From positions 16,805,877-16,869,876 of the forward strand of contig JAVLUZ010000157.1 in NCBI GenBank assembly GCA_036768485.1: 64,000 nt of DNA, read 5' to 3'. Position numbers and translations under genes: made by a program. Numbering within the stretch: position 1 is the first letter of the stretch; the number at the start of each line of letters is the position of its first letter. Under the pieces are notes generated by a model. The model had not been told where the DNA came from. It did no database searches and worked only from the letters and a program-made list of their open reading frames with translations. Source of the stretch: Mermis nigrescens. Its lineage: Eukaryota > Nematoda > Enoplea > Mermithida > Mermithidae. Shown piece after piece: positions 38,130-49,660 of this stretch.

Positions 38130-39188
38130 TGTAACTACGAGAGTTACACGGTTTGGCGAACTTGCCTTAGCAGTTCGCGGTAGCCACTCACATAGCCAAT
38201 ACTAGTAGCTATCTACGATAGTGCACTGTGGGCTATGCCTTCAGTCTTCCCACTTTATCCCTAATTTTTATTACAAAATTCTATTAGATACTTGTCCGGT
38301 AAACCAGAGTTACGTATATGCTAACATCAGTAATTTGCTTTGTAAGAGTTATTGAATGTACGATTTCATTGCATTATTATGATCATTTTAGTAAAACGCG
38401 TATATTGTATTATTTTACGTTCAGTTCTATTTTTTGTGAGCGTCGATGGACGCCAACGTTCGTGTTCCATATTAGTTTTTACATAACCTATAATATCGTT
38501 TAGTTCTATTTTTTGTGAGCGTCGATGGACGCCAATTGAGACATGTAAATTTGGCATTTATAAATTGGTCGATGTTAGTGAGTTTATTGTATTATATGGC
38601 AGTGTATGATTTTTTCCTAAATATATTGGTCGCCTTTACATCGTCGAGGACTTCTATTTATAGTGGAAAGGAATGGTGAATACTGTTTAATTATTTATTT
38701 CGCTCAAAATTCAATAATCTTTTCTCAACACTAAAATTAGCCAAAAACTTTATTTAATTATTTATGATGATTGACCAGATGAGAGCTCGTTGTTGCTGTA
38801 TTTAAAGTTCATTGTGCTACCTACATTAGGAACCAAAAACATTTCAAGACAAGTGTAAACTAAGAAAATAAGTTAATTTATCAACTTGAGCTGGGGTGAG
38901 ATAGGTCAACTGACCTGGCGGCATTCCGGGATTTAGGTAGGTACGAGTGTTAGGATTTAGGGCGTAGCTGCTGAGACTCCCGACTAAAAGCGGTCAGCAA
39001 TATTAGGACTGAGGGAGTCGAAGCCGTAGGTCTACAAGGGTCCAGAGAATCGAAGTTGTTATTTGACTACGCGATTGGGACCAGCGCTAAGAGCAGATTT
39101 AGGTACCTAAGTAAATCCCGAAGGTGAATACATACATCCGTTTCTATGTTGATTTTGTAGACATAGAGCGGATCCCATTGTATTTATA
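38130..39188 (+). repeat. 5' LTR
   Basis: 1059 bp beginning TGTAACTACGAGAGTTACA, itself an inverted repeat, and ending GTATTTATA. Matches 56037-56390 plus 60283-60988 with only scattered differences. Holds an internal direct repeat of about 38 bp (TTCTATTTTTTGTGAGCGTC at about 38420 and 38502). The point between 38483 and 38484 is the empty site of the insertion found in the 3' LTR. Confidence 0.9.
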
Positions 39189-39189
39189 C

Positions 39190-39201
39190 TGGAGGTCCCT
39201 G
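39190..39201 (+). other. Primer-binding site candidate
   Basis: TGGAGGTCCCTG one base after the 5' LTR, complementary to a tRNA 3' end in ...CCA. The tRNA was not identified. Confidence 0.6.
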
Positions 39202-39455
39202 TATTTATATTCAGTATATTTATCCTATGTATTTATACTGGAAGTTTCCCCTTCGAGGTTGCTAGCTACAACCGACCTGGTCAGTCATCTTAAAAATTAT
39301 TTAAATACCCAAAAATCATTATTTTTGGCTATCTAAACATGTGTAACGTTTCGTTCACCTCTGTTATTGTGTCGACCGTGTTCGTGGCAGTGCGCATTTA
39401 AGTAAGCGTTCGTGGCAAAGCTTTTGTGTATCGTGGCAAAGTCGTTCATATTTTT

Positions 39456-39615
39456 CCATTTCCGTCGACCCTCTGGCGACAAAGGTGTCGAGGACACTAT
39501 TATTTTTCCATTTCCGTCGACCCTCTGGCGACGAAGGTGTCGAGGACACTATTATTTTTCCATTTCCGTCGACCCTCTGGCGACGACAACTTTCCATTTC
39601 CGTCGACCCTCAGGC
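39456..39615 (+). repeat. 52-bp tandem repeat in retrotransposon leader
   Basis: CCATTTCCGTCGACCCTCTG recurs at 39456, 39508, 39560 and, with a shorter gap, 39594. Three full units and a partial one. Confidence 0.85.
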
Positions 39616-39901
39616 GACGATTTCTCATCATTTTCCCTCGACGATATATTTTGCCACATAGGTTTTTTGCCTACATGTGCTCTAAGCTCGCATGCTGTAC
39701 GCTGCTCACGCTTAGTCTTACAAATATCTTTTCATTTTCACGTTAGTTACAGCTTACCTAGTGTAAGTGAATACTATATACGTGAAGATACCTTTTTCGA
39801 TCTCAAAAAACGGTTAAATTCGAAACATTTTTCGCAAAATTCCGAATTGGTCAAATTTCTTTTACCAAACATTACATTTTTAAACGTTTTCATACCTAAA
39901 A

Positions 39902-42900
39902 ATGGCTGGTAAGAAAACTTTAAAAACGTCTCCGGTGAAGAAAAAGCCTTCGACTCCTTCTAATTCGGTTTGCCAACAAAAAACCGTACTTGCTGACTCT
40001 AATTCGAGTACAAATAATGACAAATTACCCTCGTCATTACATGCTTCGCGTGTTTCACATTCTGACGACGAGTATATACTTAACAATGCGCGATCGATCA
40101 TTAATAATTATGCTAACCCTGTTAGAGATAATTTACATAATGATACGATCATCGATAATACGCACACCCTTAATAAGTCAAATAACCAGGAACCTGGTTC
40201 TGAGCCGCATAAATTAGCCTCCGATGAAGAGTGCAATAATGGCTTAAGCATAAAAACCGAAAATAATTGCACCGAGCCTATTGTTACTAATCAACTTATA
40301 TTTGAGACTCTGCAATGTATACGTATGCAGTTTTCGAACCTTTCTTCACGTGTAAATCAAGATAAAGAGGAAAATTCGGAAGAAATGCGTAAACTTCGAG
40401 CAGAATTAAGTAATCTACTTAAGCCGCCAATAGTTTCTAAACGCATTGAAATTAACCCATCTCAAAATTCGGGTTATGCAGAACATTTACCTACGACTTC
40501 GCAGAAGTCGTTATCTCGGCCATTGCTTTCGTTAAATCGAAATGCGCCTTCATTTGTGCCTAATTCATTAAATTCGACTTCGCAGCCGAGGTTAAACCCT
40601 CCTCCGCTGCAATATTTTCCTTTAAATGTCGAATTACCGCCAAATAATTTCGTTTCGAATCCTTCGAATATCGAAATTCCGCCAAATAATTCTATTTTGC
40701 ATTCTTCAAATATAGAAATTCGGCCACAAGAACTTAACTTGTCTGGCGAAAATATCGAACCTAATAATCAGCAAAATTCATCTATGCAATTACCCGAGTC
40801 ATCCGCAAGGAGACGTCGTGTAAAATTTTCTGATGAAAGTTCGAGTAGTTATGATCGCCCACGTCGCCATCATTCACGTAGTAGACATAGTCCACGACGT
40901 CATCGCCATCGTCACCGTCACGATTCGGATTCCTCATCAGGTTCTGAGCATAGCAAGTCACACCTTGCTGATACTCTAAATCGTGGACCTTTCATGCAAC
41001 AAATGCAAATTGCTATCGCAAATAAAAAATTTTTTAATGCGGATAAATCAGATATACGAGCATTTTTCACAGAATTTGAATCGCTTGCTGACACTTACGA
41101 TATCGATAAATCGGTTCGTGTCAAATTCATGTCATCATTTTTAGACCCCTACGCTTCGCGTCTATTCCATTCGTTATCTGCTGATATAAGACAATCTTAT
41201 ACGAAATCGAAGTATGCGTTAATAGCGGAATTTTGTCCTTTGGACACCGAAACGCTTTTTGATCGTTTTTTAGAACGTAAACAGCAGCCTAACGAATCGG
41301 TTAAAGCATTTTATCTTGCGATTCGTGAACAATTGATAAAAGCACAACCGCATCTTGAAATCGACTGTGATCATTTCAATCATTTGCTTCGTCATCAATT
41401 GAAAAAAGGCCTATTACCTGAAATATCAAAAGAAGCGTATCATTGTGCGCCAAAAGCATCACTGGCTGAATTCTTAGATAACGCTTTAAACGCTGAGTTC
41501 GCGAATAACGAATATGCGAATAAAAAAGCGTTAACGCCGTATGTATCGGTAACAGCCGCCCCTACAGGAGGCGCAATACCCAAAGATACATTTCGTGCGT
41601 CTAATCAAAATGAGCCAGATCGCTCGTTTCAGAATACATTTTATCGTTCGTCGCGCGTTGAGAAACCACAAAATTCTTCTCGTAAATATTGCACCTTTTG
41701 CAAACGCACAGGTCATGTCTACGAAGAATGTTTCACGCGTCAGCGACAACAAACATCTAATAATAATAATTATTCTGACCGTAATAGAAACAATTCTATG
41801 GCTCGCAATCGCAGCCAGTCGCGTTCTTTTACGCAGCGATATCGTTCGCCATCGCGTTCGAATTCGCAAAATCGAAATTATTCTCAATCTCGATTTCGTA
41901 ACCCTAGTCAAAATCGCTCACCAAATTATGCGAATAATGATAATCGCTTCGATTCGAGGCAAGCACGATCGAATTTTTGGCAAAATCATAACGATTACCA
42001 ACAAAATTCGCATGCCAATTATCAAAATTCGCATTACGATAATCGCTATTTGCACCAGTTGCGACAAAACGAGCCTTATGTTCAGTTTCCTAACGAACAA
42101 CGCTCAACATATTATAATTCGAATTATCGTACTGATAATGTTGCTGATCGCCCATATGTTACATATGCCGCTGATCGCCAACCCACCATAAATTCGCCCC
42201 CACCACAGCCAACCCTTACATCTCATAATGATGTAAACACGGTTACTGCAAAAGGGCTAGAAACAAGCACGCATTCTAACTTATTTGCGTCGCGAGAATT
42301 TCTCAAAGAGTATGAGCGCTTACAGCGTCGTCTCGCGATCTATGAACAAATAAATTCACCTCCAATTAAAACCATCGATTCGAATATTCCGAGTGTAAAT
42401 CATGCTGGGACGAATCTGCCCACGATTCTCGTTAATATTCATGGTGTAGATGTTCCCGCGCTCATAGATACGGGTTCTCAGGTCACCATGATGACCACAT
42501 CTGCATTTTTACGACTTGGTTTTAATCTACCACCTAAACAAATCTCTCAAGTTGTTCATGGTGTAGGTGAAATCACAGCAGTCGTGCGATACAAAGTAAA
42601 AATGACTATCACAATTGCTGATCATGCAATTCCCACGGTAGTATCTATTATAGATAATTTGCCGGAAGATATACTCTTGGGATTTGATTTTTGTGAATCC
42701 GCTCTAATGTGGGTTAATCCTATCGAGCGTTGTGCATTTTTAAATGGCATAAAAGTTAAACTTTTATCACCATCCGAAAAAACTCAGCTTCACGCGAAAG
42801 CCAACACGACCACTTCTGGTGTTGTATGTGTTCATGTTTCGCTACCGGAGCCAGTAATCATACAACCTCGACACGAATTAATAACCCCAGGATATATAAG

Positions 42901-43171
42901 TCATGGTTCTTGCGATTTCGATATCGCTTTATTCGAACCAAATTCCGACTTCATGGAAAAAACATCACTTTTTCTGGCACCTTCTATAATTGATGCATCA
43001 CAACCTATATTTCCTGTTCGTGTATGTAATATCTCTAAAGCGCCAATTCGCATCGATTCTGGCGATATTATTGGTTCACTAATCACTGACGTTGAAGTTG
43101 TGTCTCATGTCGCCAATTCAGACGATAGGACACCAGAACTTTTCTCATCAATAAATAAAGTGTTAAGCGGT
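39902..43171 (+). CDS. Gag-protease part of Ty3/Gypsy polyprotein
   Basis: Opens at ATG 39902. The N-terminal 330 residues are Ser/Asn-rich, followed by an Arg/His-rich patch. A capsid-like helical region lies at about residues 370-540 (ADKSDIRAFFTEFESLAD). A CCHC zinc knuckle is at 597-610 (CTFCKRTGHVYEEC), then Arg/Ser/Asn-rich linker. An aspartic protease has LIDTGSQVT at 854-862 and DILLGFDF downstream. The frame runs into the palindromic insert at 43172 and ends by chance at 43318. Its frame continues directly into the sequence right of the insert, so gag and pol were probably one reading frame. Confidence 0.9.
43166..43171. repeat. 6-bp target duplication of palindromic element (left)
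   Basis: AGCGGT; the right copy at 51638-51643 is AACGGT (5 of 6). Confidence 0.65.
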
Positions 43172-43252
43172 AGTAGTAACGCCCGACCCTCTGGAACGCA
43201 CTCTGTAACGCAGCAGGTTATAGTGCACTTGCACTTTAAGCGCCCGCTTTGT

Positions 43253-43360
43253 AAGCAGGGCGCTATAGCTGCGAGTCAAACCAGCGCCAAGGGGGGTGTA
43301 TTAAGCAGGGCGTTTTAGCTGCGATTCAGACCAGCGCCCGGGGGGTGTATTAAGCAGGGT
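43253..43360 (+). repeat. Subterminal 50-bp iterons (left)
   Basis: AAGCAGGGYG starts at 43253, 43303 and 43352, each of the first two followed by AGCTGCGA, ACCAGCGCC and a G6 run. Mirrored in the right arm near 51449-51556. Confidence 0.8.
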
Positions 43361-43729
43361 GTGTAATATTCAATCGAGCTCATGGCATCATTCAAGTGAC
43401 GTCACCCCCTTGAAGTACACAGTATTTTCTCGCTTAATACGATAAGCTTGAGATTATAATTTTCGAGAGTGCACATACTTACGCATAAGTCCTTCTTACA
43501 TCTAAATGTGCTTTGGTATGTACCTATGTGCAATTTTGTATGTGGCATAATACAAAGATTTAATTAGGTATTAATCTACAATAATATGTTAATTCACTCG
43601 ATATATTGATACAACAACTCGCCAAGTAGCTATTTAGATTTTTAACGCCCTACTAATAAATAATAGCACTACAGAGTGACAAACGAACAGCAATTTTTTA
43701 AATTTATTCTAATGTACATGGTTTGGCGA

Positions 43730-44215
43730 CTAACATTCGCCGGACCCCAGCCAGAAACCGCGCTCCGACCAGGCGATATTATTGGAGCTCGCGTCAGAAT
43801 AGTCATTGTTGCTGACGCGGCGAACTTCCGGCATGATGGGTAGAATTATTGGCAACGTGTTTACAGTAATAAAGTTGTTTGGGTCGCCGAGGTACGTAGC
43901 GTCTTCGGCGTGTATCCCTCCCCAAAATTGTTTACCAATCACCGATAAAGAGTTAAATAATACGGTTAAAGAAAAATGAATAGGAATATTGGTGTTCGTT
44001 ATTAGGTTCCAAATGTACGAGTCAAAGTAGTCTCTGTATTGATTGTTGGAAACGGATGATAAATTGAATAATTGTGTTTTCGTGTCAAAGTCAATGATAT
44101 CATGGAAAAAATTAGCATATAAACTTTTTAAATGATGATCGTAAATGGAATTGTGACCGTTTAAACGAAAGTGGTGTAAAAATAATCCAAGGTTGTCGAG
44201 CGCTGTTTGATTCAT
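43730..44215 (-). CDS. Unknown 161-aa protein, left arm copy
   Basis: ATG at 44215 directly follows TTTTGCAG. Reads MNQTALDNLGLFLHHFRLNG, a mostly helical, Asn/Phe-rich N-terminal half, then PEVRRVSNNDYSDASS and a Trp/Gly end WSERGFWLGSGEC. The mirrored copy differs at one residue only, which suggests constraint or recent duplication. No family recognised. Confidence 0.55.
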   Translation of the reverse strand: MNQTALDNLGLFLHHFRLNGHNSIYDHHLKSLYANFFHDIIDFDTKTQLFNLSSVSNNQYRDYFDSYIWNLITNTNIPIHFSLTVLFNSLSVIGKQFWGGIHAEDATYLGDPNNFITVNTLPIILPIMPEVRRVSNNDYSDASSNNIAWSERGFWLGSGEC

Positions 44216-45144
44216 CTGCAAAATGATAATGTTTTTTAAAAACAAGCAGCCTCATTTGAAAAGTCTTTTTATAAGTGTGTACAGGTACGAAAAATTGACA
44301 AATTTTACACAAGTAGCGTGATTAAAAAGCGAAATATATTAAAGAGCAGATAATATGATTTTTGTGGAATAAAATTGCTTCGAGGCTTTATTAGGTATTG
44401 TTAAGTAATGAACGCACGGGCTTTACTAAGCTAAACTCGAAATCGTTGAAATTTTTATTGTTTTGCACCCGCATACAGAGCTGAAAAACGCCAGGCGTAG
44501 AAATGATTGAACTCAGCAGCTGAAAAATATAATTTAGAAAACGAGTTCTTTCAGCCCATGTGAAAAAGTTTTTTCGAACAACGCAGTTAGCTTGGAAAAC
44601 GTTTCAGTAGAAAAAAGATTGAATCCCCCAGGTGAAAAAGTTAATTTATAAAGTGTAGGCTGCGCCGTAGTTGGAAAGCGTTGCTTCGAACAGAACAAAG
44701 TTGCAATAGCGTAATTTAGAAAAAAGATTAATCTTTTTAAAGCTAATTTAGTAAAAAGCCGAACCACAATCAACTTTTAATGCGCCTGAAATAATAGAAA
44801 CAAAGCGCGGTATCGATTTTAGCATACAAACGCGGCTATTGTCAAGAATGAAAACATACTACTAAAACTAACGATTCGTCGCACTGAAATAAGAATGCAT
44901 CTATGAAACTAAGTCTAAGCTACGAAAAATTATTCATTTATCAGAAGTGCTAGCAATATCCGGCTTGAACACACTGCAGGAGTTGACAATTTCCCAAAGT
45001 AATTTTGAGGCAAAGTCGCAGGAATCGTTTTTTTCGACGGCATCTTGCTTTAATTTGTCGTCAGATGGCTCGCTCGACCAAAATTAGTAGGTTGTTTACT
45101 TTTCAGCTAAGTGACGGAACGCCTATATCCACTAGAACTTTTCA

Positions 45145-45530
45145 AGGTTGTAGCTGGCCTTCTATATTTGAAGGAGGACGAGAATTTTGAAGCCAAGTAT
45201 CCCAACAACGACTTGTAGATAGGCAAAAATAATGGTATTTTTTAGCTCTACACAGCAAGATCTACGCACTAAAGTTTTTCTGACGAATTTAAGTTTATTT
45301 AAATTATATTCAAAATATGCTTCATGTAAATAAATGGGTACAACGCGGCCTTGAATTTTGGACTTTTTAGTCCAAGGAGTGCTGAAATCTATTTAAACGA
45401 TGTTTTAGATGCGCTTCAGAATTTTAAATTTCTCCTTTGGCGGGCCCTGGTAGAAAATATTCGTACTTCCAAAATTTTGGGTAAACTAGTCCCCCTTTAT
45501 CTCCTAAAGCTACGCCACTGGCGCTGCTAA
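45145..45530. mobile_element. Worn hAT-type MITE in left arm
   Basis: GTAGCTGGCCTTCT near the left and, in reverse, CAGTGGCGTAGCTTTAGGAG at the right, with interior sharing GATAGGCAAAAATAATG with the TMEM245 exon 1 element. Mirrored at about 49275-49660. Confidence 0.6.
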
Positions 45531-45898
45531 TAGATGGTCTCAAGGGACTTTGGGGGAAAGCGGCTAATTTCCTCAGTAAAGTATTGTAAATCAAAGGCCA
45601 AAAATGAACAAATGTAGCGATTAATAAGCCTTTTTGTGTAATTATTTCCTACTGCTGTTCATGAATGCTTCCTTGGCATCAGTTTCATTTATAATTTTAC
45701 TTACCGTGTTTTATTCGCACCATCAATATATCATTCATTTTAAGTTTTTGGCGGGATACCCCAGCCTGAGTCGCATGATGTCTAGATGCAATTAAATTAC
45801 AATTACCTCACAGTGAGCGTATGTGCTACACACGCGCATCAAAATATGAAAGATCCATCTGGTTTTTCTGACTGATATAGCTTACAAGGGTCTATGGC

Positions 45899-46157
45899 CA
45901 TAGGTGGGCAGCACCGAAATTCTGGGGGGGGATTTAAAAAATTTTCAAATGTCAAAAAATGGTCTTAAAAGTGGTCGTATGACGAAAAAACACCATTTTT
46001 CGACGTTTCTCGTTGAGCAGTATCCTTTGGCATCAAAAAATCGCTAAAAAAGCAAAAAATTTCAAAATTTGAACTCTGGGGGTATTTTGATTTCTGGGGG
46101 ATATTTCAACTTCTGGGGGGCATACCCCCCGAACCTCACCTCCAATGCACACGTGTG
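45899..46157 (+). mobile_element. CATAGGTGGGCAGC-type MITE in left arm
   Basis: CATAGGTGGGCAGCACC to CACACGTGTG; flanks TCTATGGC and TCCACGGC (6 of 8). Mirrored at 48647-48904. Confidence 0.7.
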
Positions 46158-46405
46158 TCCACGGCTATGTAAAGGTTTAATGCCATAAATGTAAGCAATT
46201 TATTGTTCTAAAGCACATACACGTCAGTTACCCGATTAAATTGATATTGGTTATAGGTACCTACATTTAACAACTGGTAATATAGTATCTGATAATGTAC
46301 AGTAAAGTGAATGGCGCATATCATTGTGCAATCAACCAAACATTTTATCGACGCAGATATAGTACCTTTCGATGATTTATCTTGTCAATCGAAAATCTTT
46401 AACTT

Positions 46406-47116
46406 TCACCAGCGTTTTAGCATATTGTTGTATTCTTGGGTTGACACTGTTTCTCGACTTTTTGGCATTTCACTCGTATCTTCATTATCTTCTTGCCTTT
46501 CTTGTAATTCATCAGACAGGATATCAGCATTTTTACTAATGAGTTTCTTGAATAGATGCTTTCGAGAATTCCATGCCATCTTTGTTGCTTCAGTATCCCC
46601 GAAACTCAGCTTTGATTTTAAAAAGTCTGCCGTTGCAGACAGTTTTGTATCTAAATCACTTTCTTCCAATGCTTTTTGGAGGAAAACATGTTTGTCATAA
46701 TTTTCGTGAAGCTTTGACAAAAAAGCGTTGAAGAAGGGAGGGCTGCTCAGTTTTTCAGCGGCATCTGGAATAACTGCCATATCTCGTACAGCATTTTCCA
46801 TCATTGCACGCCAGAATTCATTCTTCCAACCACTTTTGATATCAGGCTCATCATCACTATCTGAAATATCGTCTGATGTTTCTTCGTCCTCGGAACTCTC
46901 TTGGTCGTCCTCTTTCTCTTCCATTTCTCGTTTTTCCTGTTTGCCTTCTTCCTCACTTTCTTCTGAAGTAACAGATTCATTATCTTCTGTATCACTGTTT
47001 GCAGTATCCATTGAGGGGTGTAATAGCTGATGATGCCTTTTTAATGTAAAATTATTTGACAATGTTTTGTTGCACAGCGTGCATAGAACAACCATGCCTG
47101 AATCGGCCAAAGACAT
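46406..47116 (-). CDS. C2H2 zinc-finger/acidic protein, 236 aa, left arm copy
   Basis: Starts MSLADSGMVVLCTLCNKTL; Cys12, Cys15, His28/29 and His33 form one C2H2 finger. Residues 36-92 are strongly acidic (SEESEEEG, EDDQESSEDEE). The C-terminal part is helical with GWKNEFWRAMMENAV and AWNSRKHLFKKLISKN. Identical to the right-arm copy. Likely nuclear and DNA-binding from the finger; role in the element unknown. Confidence 0.75.
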   Translation of the reverse strand: MSLADSGMVVLCTLCNKTLSNNFTLKRHHQLLHPSMDTANSDTEDNESVTSEESEEEGKQEKREMEEKEDDQESSEDEETSDDISDSDDEPDIKSGWKNEFWRAMMENAVRDMAVIPDAAEKLSSPPFFNAFLSKLHENYDKHVFLQKALEESDLDTKLSATADFLKSKLSFGDTEATKMAWNSRKHLFKKLISKNADILSDELQERQEDNEDTSEMPKSRETVSTQEYNNMLKRW

Positions 47117-47325
47117 TAAATGACTGCCACATTTAGATCCTATGTTTTTATAAACACATATTGCACATGTGCTGCACAGTGCACAGCACAGGTGTATACT
47201 GTGAGGTATGGGGACTTCCGATTTTGGGTGGGGGATCCCCCAACCCCCCTGTTACATGTATGTAATGGCTTGACACTGAGCACCCCCCTGTTACATGTAT
47301 GGATGTAATGGCTTGACATTGAGGG

Positions 47326-47478
47326 AGGTCCACCCCGTTTTTAGGGAGACGGGGTAAATGACCTCCAAAAACGCCTAAAAACGGCCAAAATGTGATGTTT
47401 TCGAAAAATCGAGAGGGGTTCAAAAAGTTTCTGGCTCTGAGGGGATGGTAGGACGTCCGACTTTGGTTAGGGTATCTC
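47326..47478. other. Unpaired centre of the palindrome
   Basis: 153 bp with no inverted partner, including CCCCGTTTTTAGGGAGACGG and GACGTCCGACTTTGG. It carries no frame of note. Confidence 0.8.
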
Positions 47479-47687
47479 CCCTCAATGTCAAGCCATTACA
47501 TCCATACATGTAACAGGGGGGTGCTCAGTGTCAAGCCATTACATACATGTAACAGGGGGGTTGGGGGATCCCCCACCCAAAATCGGAAGTCCCCATACCT
47601 CACAGTATACACCTGTGCTGTGCACTGTGCAGCACATGTGCAATATGTGTTTATAAAAACATAGGATCTAAATGTGGCAGTCATTTA

Positions 47688-48398
47688 ATGTCTTTGGCCG
47701 ATTCAGGCATGGTTGTTCTATGCACGCTGTGCAACAAAACATTGTCAAATAATTTTACATTAAAAAGGCATCATCAGCTATTACACCCCTCAATGGATAC
47801 TGCAAACAGTGATACAGAAGATAATGAATCTGTTACTTCAGAAGAAAGTGAGGAAGAAGGCAAACAGGAAAAACGAGAAATGGAAGAGAAAGAGGACGAC
47901 CAAGAGAGTTCCGAGGACGAAGAAACATCAGACGATATTTCAGATAGTGATGATGAGCCTGATATCAAAAGTGGTTGGAAGAATGAATTCTGGCGTGCAA
48001 TGATGGAAAATGCTGTACGAGATATGGCAGTTATTCCAGATGCCGCTGAAAAACTGAGCAGCCCTCCCTTCTTCAACGCTTTTTTGTCAAAGCTTCACGA
48101 AAATTATGACAAACATGTTTTCCTCCAAAAAGCATTGGAAGAAAGTGATTTAGATACAAAACTGTCTGCAACGGCAGACTTTTTAAAATCAAAGCTGAGT
48201 TTCGGGGATACTGAAGCAACAAAGATGGCATGGAATTCTCGAAAGCATCTATTCAAGAAACTCATTAGTAAAAATGCTGATATCCTGTCTGATGAATTAC
48301 AAGAAAGGCAAGAAGATAATGAAGATACGAGTGAAATGCCAAAAAGTCGAGAAACAGTGTCAACCCAAGAATACAACAATATGCTAAAACGCTGGTGA
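47688..48398 (+). CDS. C2H2 zinc-finger/acidic protein, 236 aa, right arm copy
   Basis: Same protein as 46406-47116, read outward on the opposite strand; the two genes diverge from the palindrome centre, with starts 571 bp apart. Shared flanks on both sides mean identical upstream sequence. Confidence 0.75.
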   Translation: MSLADSGMVVLCTLCNKTLSNNFTLKRHHQLLHPSMDTANSDTEDNESVTSEESEEEGKQEKREMEEKEDDQESSEDEETSDDISDSDDEPDIKSGWKNEFWRAMMENAVRDMAVIPDAAEKLSSPPFFNAFLSKLHENYDKHVFLQKALEESDLDTKLSATADFLKSKLSFGDTEATKMAWNSRKHLFKKLISKNADILSDELQERQEDNEDTSEMPKSRETVSTQEYNNMLKRW

Positions 48399-48646
48399 AA
48401 GTTAAAGATTTTCGATTGACAAGATAAATCATCGAAAGGTACTATATCTGCGTCGATAAAATGTTTGGTTGATTGCACAATGATATGCGCCATTCACTTT
48501 ACTGTACATTATCAGATACTATATTACCAGTTGTTAAATGTAGGTACCTATAACCAATATCAATTTAATCGGGTAACTGACGTGTATGTGCTTTAGAACA
48601 ATAAATTGCTTACATTTATGGCATTAAACCTTTACATAGCCGTGGA

Positions 48647-48904
48647 CACACGTGTGCATTGGGGGTGAGGTTCGGGGGGTATGCCCCCCAGAAGTTGAAA
48701 TATCCCCCAGAAATCAAAATACCCCCAGAGTTCAAATTTTGAAATTTTTTGCTTTTTTAGCGATTTTTTGATGCCAAAGGATACTGCTCAACGAGAAACG
48801 TCGAAAAATGGTGTTTTTTCGTCATACGACCACTTTTAAGACCATTTTTTGACATTTGAAAATTTTTTAAATCCCCCCCAGAATTTCGGTGCTGCCCACC
48901 TATG
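48647..48904 (-). mobile_element. CATAGGTGGGCAGC-type MITE in right arm
   Basis: Mirror copy of 45899-46157, including the same flanking duplication sequences, so it was duplicated with the arm. Confidence 0.7.
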
Positions 48905-49274
48905 GCCATAGACCCTTGTAAGCTATATCAGTCAGAAAAACCAGATGGATCTTTCATATTTTGATGCGCGTGTGTAGCACATACGCTCACTGTGAGGTAA
49001 TTGTAATTTAATTGCATCTAGACATCATGCGACTCAGGCTGGGGTATCCCGCCAAAAACTTAAAATGAATGATATATTGATGGTGCGAATAAAACACGGT
49101 AAGTAAAATTATAAATGAAACTGATGCCAAGGAAGCATTCATGAACAGCAGTAGGAAATAATTACACAAAAAGGCTTATTAATCGCTACATTTGTTCATT
49201 TTTGGCCTTTGATTTACAATACTTTACTGAGGAAATTAGCCGCTTTCCCCCAAAGTCCCTTGAGACCATCTATT

Positions 49275-49660
49275 AGCAGCGCCAGTGGCGTAGCTTTAGG
49301 AGATAAAGGGGGACTAGTTTACCCAAAATTTTGGAAGTACGAATATTTTCTACCAGGGCCCGCCAAAGGAGAAATTTAAAATTCTGAAGCGCATCTAAAA
49401 CATCGTTTAAATAGATTTCAGCACTCCTTGGACTAAAAAGTCCAAAATTCAAGGCCGCGTTGTACCCATTTATTTACATGAAGCATATTTTGAATATAAT
49501 TTAAATAAACTTAAATTCGTCAGAAAAACTTTAGTGCGTAGATCTTGCTGTGTAGAGCTAAAAAATACCATTATTTTTGCCTATCTACAAGTCGTTGTTG
49601 GGATACTTGGCTTCAAAATTCTCGTCCTCCTTCAAATATAGAAGGCCAGCTACAACCTTG
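49275..49660. mobile_element. Worn hAT-type MITE in right arm
   Basis: Mirror copy of 45145-45530. Confidence 0.55.

Larger units (their letters stand above)
43172..47325. repeat. Left arm of palindrome
   Basis: Mirrors 47479-51637 with substitutions (for example Tyr versus Asn in the 161-aa gene) and small indels near 44590 and 43690. These differences argue against a simple assembly fold-back. Confidence 0.9.

Noticed and set aside
41531..42191. Overlapping frames inside gag on both strands
   Set aside because: Arg/Ile-rich shadows of the Asn/Ser/Arg-rich gag linker with no motifs of their own.
46728..47030. Ser-rich 100-aa frame opposite the C2H2 gene (and mirror at 47774-48076)
   Set aside because: Antisense of an acidic Glu/Asp/Ser stretch always yields Ser/Phe-rich frames.
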